Shown: positions 5,466 to 8,411 of the stretch, piece by piece
Position numbering within the stretch: position 1 is the stretch's first letter
Layout: every line of letters begins with the position of its first letter
From: Selenomonadaceae bacterium
Lineage (GTDB): Bacteria; Bacillota; Negativicutes; Selenomonadales; Selenomonadaceae
Direction: 5' to 3'
Assembly: GCA_017445435.1 (NCBI GenBank)
Contig: JAFSUE010000246.1
Span: 1-8,411 of the forward strand
DNA: 8,411 nucleotides
Notes under the pieces: generated by a model
Databases searched by the model: none
What the model was told of the DNA's origin: nothing
The model's input: the letters and a program-made list of their open reading frames with translations, nothing else
Made by a program: the position numbers and the translations under genes

Positions 5466-5474
5466 TTTATATCA
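5466..5474 (-). promoter_or_regulatory. Possible extended -10 promoter for the Cys-rich micro-ORF
   Basis: On the minus strand TGA-TATAAA lies 20 bases upstream of the ATG. The -35 region (around 5489-5494, ATGTAA) matches poorly. Confidence 0.35.
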
Positions 5475-5559
5475 CAGCGGAAGGCATTTTACATTATTTT
5501 CTACTAAACGAATCAAATTTTCAGTTCGACGTTTTTAGCTTGCAAATATTTAAAGTGAT

Positions 5560-5901
5560 TTAAGATTTTATAATCAGCGCGATAAATTTTAAATCGTCGT
5601 CACCAATATTTTCAATGCCGTGTGAGTCGCCGTCCGCGCAGAAAGTTGTATCGCCAACTTTGACTTCATAAATTTTTCCGTTATCAGTATAAAGCGCCTT
5701 CCCGTTCAAAATGTGGTACGTTTCAGAATTTCCGTTATGCTTATGATAACCGATTGACGCGCCAACTGGAATTGTGACGCTTGCAAACATTTGGCAATTT
5801 TCTGTAGGGAAATTTGACTGCAGAAGGTGCGTTATATAAATTTCGCCTTTGCCGCCAGATTTATTTTTCGCTGTAACCGTTTTGCTCTCCATAACTGGCA
5901 T
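5560..5901 (-). CDS. Small single-domain cupin protein
   Basis: A 113-residue cytoplasmic cupin_2-type beta-barrel. The first cupin motif GYHKHNGNSETYHILNG supplies His53, His55 and Glu60. The second, GDTTFCADGDSHGIENIG, supplies His94. These are the usual metal ligands. The proline usual in motif 2 is replaced (FCADGDSHG). Substrate is unknown: small cupins include isomerases, dioxygenases and sensors, and nothing here decides between them. The start is ATG 5901, with GGAG (5914-5911) 9 bases upstream. It lies 66 bases after the lipoprotein gene on the same strand, so co-transcription is possible, but the gap holds a dispersed repeat. No terminator hairpin is visible after the stop. Confidence 0.88.
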   Translation of the reverse strand: MPVMESKTVTAKNKSGGKGEIYITHLLQSNFPTENCQMFASVTIPVGASIGYHKHNGNSETYHILNGKALYTDNGKIYEVKVGDTTFCADGDSHGIENIGDDDLKFIALIIKS

Positions 5902-5940
5902 TTTTAATCACTCCATTTTAGATTTTAGGTGTTAGCTTTC

Positions 5941-5960
5941 ATTACGCATTACGCATTCCT
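5941..5960 (-). repeat. Dispersed GCGTAAT-type repeat, inverted exact copy of 1388-1407
   Basis: 20 bases identical, on the opposite strand, to the repeat arm after tatD copy 2. It lies between the lipoprotein stop and the cupin start. It contains two tandem units of the pattern ATTACGC. Confidence 0.6.
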
Positions 5961-5967
5961 AATTAAT

Positions 5968-6660
5968 TTAGTCGCGGAGTTCGCTTTCAATCTTAGAAAT
6001 TGTTCCAGCGTGTGACGTGAACTGAATAGATTTTTTATTGTCTTTGCTGAAATATTTATACTCAACTTCGCCGTCGTCACGATCCACATCAACTTTATCG
6101 GCAGGACCATAAGCCGTATTTAAAATGCCTTCGTTCATACCGACGGCAACACCTTCAGGCGTAGAAATGCCTGGCGTACGAATGACAATTTTTTCAACGT
6201 TATTTGTATTATCCTGAAGTTCAACTTCCATTCCGTTTGAGAAAGTAACTTCGTCACCGTCACGGCTAACTGGTTCGCCAAAAGCTTGAACTAATTTATC
6301 AAGCGTAATTCCTGGCAAGACGCCAGCCAGTGGAACTTCACGCGAATCTTTGAAAATACTTTTAGCGGCGTCAAGAATATTCATTGCCGTTTGAGCTACA
6401 GTATTTTCAGCATTGTCAACAGCTTTTGCGGCGTCCTGTTGAATCTCATTAGCTTTATTTTCAACTTTCGCGGCAGTATTTTTAGCGTCCTGTTTAACTT
6501 CCTCTGCTTTCTGCTCAACCTGCGCGGCAGTATCTTTAGCGTCTTGTTTAACTTCCTCCGCTTTTTGTTCAACGTTTTGTTTAGCGTCATTAGCTGTATC
6601 ATTTCCACAGCCTGAAAGTATCATCGACGCAAAAAGAAACATCGCTAAAATTTTTTTCAT
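5968..6660 (-). CDS. Lipoprotein with 18-residue helical repeats and duplicated C-terminal domain
   Basis: A 230-residue predicted membrane-anchored lipoprotein. Its signal peptide (MKKILAMFLFASMILSGC) ends in a lipobox with lipidated Cys18. Residues 30-83 hold three 18-residue repeats beginning VEQKAEEVKQDAKDTAAQ, rich in Ala, Glu, Lys and Gln with a heptad-like pattern, so an extended amphipathic helix or coiled coil is likely. Residues about 110-228 form a folded domain of two similar halves, each with G(I/V)...(F/Y)G.P..., reminiscent of small beta-rich lipoprotein domains of the 'GMsxxev...lG.P' kind. Function unknown. The start is supported by GGGAGG (6673-6668) 7 bases upstream and by a promoter with a perfect TATAAT. 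The cupin gene follows. Confidence 0.9.
   Translation of the reverse strand: MKKILAMFLFASMILSGCGNDTANDAKQNVEQKAEEVKQDAKDTAAQVEQKAEEVKQDAKNTAAKVENKANEIQQDAAKAVDNAENTVAQTAMNILDAAKSIFKDSREVPLAGVLPGITLDKLVQAFGEPVSRDGDEVTFSNGMEVELQDNTNNVEKIVIRTPGISTPEGVAVGMNEGILNTAYGPADKVDVDRDDGEVEYKYFSKDNKKSIQFTSHAGTISKIESELRD
6412..6573 (-). repeat. Three tandem 54-bp coding repeats in the lipoprotein gene
   Basis: Units are 6520-6573, 6466-6519 and 6412-6465. The first two are identical at 47 of 54 bases; the third is more diverged. Each encodes 18 residues, so copy-number change would keep the reading frame. Confidence 0.85.
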
Positions 6661-6697
6661 TATAAAGCCTCCCGGTATTTTTAAATTTAACGAAGAT

Positions 6698-6725
6698 ATT
6701 ATAAAAAATTTTCTACTAAATGCAA
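6698..6725 (-). promoter_or_regulatory. Promoter of the lipoprotein gene
   Basis: On the minus strand -35 TTGCAT (6725-6720), a 16-base spacer and a perfect -10 TATAAT (6703-6698). Transcription would start near 6691, about 30 bases before the ATG. Confidence 0.65.
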
Positions 6726-6740
6726 GAAAATTTTTATAAC

Positions 6741-6772
6741 AAAAAAATCCCGTAAGTTTAAAACTTGCGGGA
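6741..6772 (-). terminator. Rho-independent terminator of the flavodiiron gene
   Basis: TCCCGTAAGTT (6748-6758) pairs with AACTTGCGGGA (6762-6772) with one G-T pair and a 3-base loop. Reading the minus strand, the stem is followed by seven T's (6747-6741). It lies 42 bases after the stop. A-rich sequence precedes it on this strand, and it could also work on the plus strand. Confidence 0.9.
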
Positions 6773-6813
6773 AAATTTTTTGGTGGGAATTTTAGCGGCG
6801 AAGAATTTTTAAA

Positions 6814-7989
6814 TTAAACTTCCAGCGCCAAAATTTTATTTTCAATTTCATCAAGCTGATCTTTCGTCGGTACATTTAAAATTTTAATTTTGTCAAGAAT
6901 AATTTCAAAACCCGCTGCCTTCAATTCGTCTTCAACCATACCGATACTTTGACCGCTCCAGCCGTATGAGCCAAACGCAAACGCTTTATGATTCTGCGGA
7001 CGCAAGCCCTTAATGTAACATAAAAATTGCGCGATCGTCGGCATTAATTGATTGTGAATTGTCGGTGAACCAACTGCCAAATATTTGCTCTTGAAAATAT
7101 CCGTGACAATGTCTGAAAGTGGCGTACATTTTACGTCGTAGTACGCGGCAGGAATTTTTTTCTTAGCAAACGCTTCTGCTATCGTATGTGCAATAATTTC
7201 CGTCGAATGCCACATTGAATCGAAGACGATAACCGCCCTTTCCTCAACGTCGCCGCTACTCCAATTTTTATAGCACTCCAAAATTTTCGGAATGTGTGAA
7301 CGCCAGCTGACGCCGTGTCCTGTCGCTATCATTTCAATTTCCAAATCGCCCAACGCCTTCAACGCAGTTTGCGCTTGCTTGCCGAATGGCATTAAAATAT
7401 TTGCGTAATATTTTTTTGCCTCATATAAAATTGTTTCTAAATTATTTTCGTCGTCGAAACGCATTGACGCGGCTAAATGTTGTCCGAAGGCGTCATTGGA
7501 AAATAAAATTTTTTCTTCTGGGCAGTACGTAACCATTGAATCGGGCCAGTGCAACATTGGAGTCGGTACGAAATGTAAAGTACGTTCGCCGATTGAAATT
7601 TTATCGCCAGCCTTAACTGGTTTATAGTTCAGTTCACCGTAGCGTGTCGACAAGCCTTTCAAGCCGTTAGGTTGCGTCGTAATAATTTCTGCGTTAGGTG
7701 CAAGCGCGGCAAGTTCACGCAATGCGCCTGAATGATCTGGTTCAACGTGGCTTGAAACAATCACATCAATTTTTGCAGGATCGATGACTGATGAAATTCT
7801 TTCCAGTAACTCATCTTTGAAGTCAATCTTTACCGTATCAATCAGCGTAATTTTTTCGTCCAAAATTAAATAGGCGTTGTAGCTTGTACCCCGCGCAGTT
7901 TCATAGCCGTGAAAATTTCTAAGTGACCAATCAATAGCGCCGACCCAATAAATATTTTTTTTAATCTCAACCGCTTTAAAATTTCCCAT
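6814..7989 (-). CDS. fprA: Flavodiiron protein (A-type flavoprotein)
   Basis: A 391-residue cytoplasmic flavodiiron protein that reduces O2 to water and/or NO to N2O; which one cannot be told from sequence. Residues about 1-250 are a metallo-beta-lactamase-like domain with the diiron ligands His81, Glu83 and Asp85 (SHVEPDHSG), His147 (PMLHWPDS), Asp166 (FSNDAFGQH) and His225 (ATGHGVSWR). Residues about 252-391 are a flavodoxin domain with the FMN phosphate loop DSMWHSTE and the FMN-contacting loops GSPTIHNQLMP and GSYGWSG. There is no C-terminal rubredoxin or flavin-reductase extension, so it needs a separate electron donor. The start is ATG 7989, with GGGAGA (8000-7995) upstream. The leader holds a hairpin, and a clear terminator follows. 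It probably stands alone. Confidence 0.96.
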   Translation of the reverse strand: MGNFKAVEIKKNIYWVGAIDWSLRNFHGYETARGTSYNAYLILDEKITLIDTVKIDFKDELLERISSVIDPAKIDVIVSSHVEPDHSGALRELAALAPNAEIITTQPNGLKGLSTRYGELNYKPVKAGDKISIGERTLHFVPTPMLHWPDSMVTYCPEEKILFSNDAFGQHLAASMRFDDENNLETILYEAKKYYANILMPFGKQAQTALKALGDLEIEMIATGHGVSWRSHIPKILECYKNWSSGDVEERAVIVFDSMWHSTEIIAHTIAEAFAKKKIPAAYYDVKCTPLSDIVTDIFKSKYLAVGSPTIHNQLMPTIAQFLCYIKGLRPQNHKAFAFGSYGWSGQSIGMVEDELKAAGFEIILDKIKILNVPTKDQLDEIENKILALEV

Positions 7990-8025
7990 AAAAATCTCCC
8001 TTCAAAAATTTTTTCTGCAAAATAA

Positions 8026-8055
8026 TTCGGCAAAGTAATTTCACTTCCTGCCGAA
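8026..8055 (-). promoter_or_regulatory. Hairpin in the leader of the flavodiiron gene
   Basis: TTCGGCA (8026-8032) pairs with TGCCGAA (8049-8055) and, inside, AAGT (8033-8036) pairs with ACTT (8043-8046), with a two-base bulge and a 6-base loop. On the minus strand it lies 37 bases before the ATG. It could be an mRNA-stabilising or regulatory leader structure, or an operator. On the plus strand the stem is followed by a short T run, but no plus-strand gene precedes it. Confidence 0.45.
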
Positions 8056-8101
8056 AATTTTTTGTACGCTTTATGAAAAACGTATGATAAGCCTGCGTTT
8101 A

Positions 8102-8130
8102 TTGGACAGCGTAAAATTTTTTGTTATAAT
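8102..8130 (+). promoter_or_regulatory. Strong promoter of the partial PG_binding_1 gene
   Basis: TTGGAC (8102-8107), a 17-base spacer, then a perfect TATAAT (8125-8130) with an extended-10 TG at 8122-8123. Expected start near 8137, about 39 bases before the ATG. Confidence 0.8.
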
Positions 8131-8142
8131 TTCTTAACAAAA
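8119..8142. promoter_or_regulatory. Operator-like palindrome over the -10 box
   Basis: The perfect 8-bp inverted repeat TTTTGTTA-N8-TAACAAAA overlaps the -10 box and the likely start site. The half-sites TTGTTA/TAACAA match those of Rex operators, but their spacing is two bases longer than the usual 18-bp Rex site. Confidence 0.4.
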
Positions 8143-8175
8143 TTTCGGACAATTTTTAAGAAAGTAGGCGTGAAA

Positions 8176-8411
8176 ATGAAAATGGTACGGCGTGGAAAAA
8201 ATTTTGTGAAGTCATTGAGAAAAAAAATTTGTGCGTTGACGTTGATATTTTCTTCGCTTACGTTCAACTACTGCGCGGCGGCAAGTTACGGAGAAAATAG
8301 CGCTGAAGTTGCGGAGATACAAACTTGCTTGACGGCGCAGGGACTTTTTAGCGGCGCGATTGACGGCTACTACGGCGAATCGACAGTTGCCGCGATTAAA
8401 GATTTTCAATC
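8176..8411 (+). CDS. Secreted PG_binding_1 protein, 3' end outside window
   Basis: 78 codons are visible and the frame is open at the window end. It starts MKMVRRGKNF with a long basic region, then a hydrophobic core (LTLIFSSLTF) and a likely signal peptidase site after CAAA, so it is exported. From residue about 43 it reads AEVAEIQTCLTAQGLFSG and AIDGYYGESTVAAIKDFQ, a PG_binding_1 repeat clearly related to that of the NlpC/P60 protein at 1520. The missing part probably carries a catalytic wall-hydrolase domain (NlpC/P60 or cortex-lytic type), but this cannot be seen. ATG 8176 is chosen for the weak ribosome site AGTAGG (8163-8168); GTG 8170 and ATG 8182 are alternatives. It is driven by a strong divergent promoter. 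Confidence 0.85.
   Translation, partial: MKMVRRGKNFVKSLRKKICALTLIFSSLTFNYCAAASYGENSAEVAEIQTCLTAQGLFSGAIDGYYGESTVAAIKDFQ

Noticed and set aside
6412..6573. Tandem 54-bp repeats as a possible CRISPR
   Set aside because: The units are contiguous with no spacers, in frame, and code for the lipoprotein helix.
8121..8140. Exact Rex or PerR box upstream of the flavodiiron gene
   Set aside because: The Rex spacing is two bases too long, and only one half of a PerR consensus (TTATAAT) is present.
8212..8409. Minus-strand open frame at the window end
   Set aside because: It is antisense to the partial secreted PG_binding_1 gene, which has a promoter, signal peptide and domain match.

Overview
The window is chromosomal DNA of moderate to low GC from a bacterium that looks like an anaerobic, fermentative member of the Firmicutes. 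I lean towards the Negativicutes (Selenomonas-like), but this is an inference. The supporting evidence is an HPr with both His15 and a regulatory Ser46 site, a PTS enzyme I directly after it, an oxygen/NO-detoxifying flavodiiron protein typical of strict anaerobes, secreted PG_binding_1/NlpC-P60 wall hydrolases and a lipoprotein. There are no tRNA, rRNA or CRISPR features.

Layout. 1-1382: two tandem tatD-type metal-dependent hydrolase genes. The first is cut by the window edge. The second appears to start at an ACG codon. 1520-2179: a secreted NlpC/P60 peptidoglycan hydrolase ending at a clear terminator. 2180-2937: a 758-base gene-poor stretch with a frameshifted zinc-ribbon (transposase-like) remnant and a structured, inverted-repeat-bounded element of about 228 bp. 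2938-5098: ptsH and ptsI, separated by a G/C-tract hairpin terminator and a possible second promoter. 5099-5559: a second gene-poor stretch with the ptsI terminator, a decayed IS30-family transposase C-terminus on the minus strand, a dispersed AT-rich repeat and an 18-codon Cys-rich micro-ORF with a very strong Shine-Dalgarno sequence. 5560-7989, all minus strand: a small cupin, a repeat-containing lipoprotein, and a flavodiiron protein (FprA/FDP). 8102-8411: a strong divergent promoter overlapped by a palindrome, driving the start of a second secreted PG_binding_1 protein that runs off the window.

How the genes work together. ptsH and ptsI encode the two general phosphotransferase proteins, so all PTS sugar uptake in the cell would pass through them. 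The two secreted PG_binding_1 proteins probably remodel the cell wall. The flavodiiron protein protects anaerobic metabolism from O2 or NO. No single new multi-gene defence or metabolic system is visible. The most interesting material is between the genes: exact repeats shared in inverted orientation by distant intergenic regions, a gene-conversion-like patch between the tatD copies, the ACG start, two competing ptsI starts, the structured 228-bp element and the Cys-rich micro-ORF.
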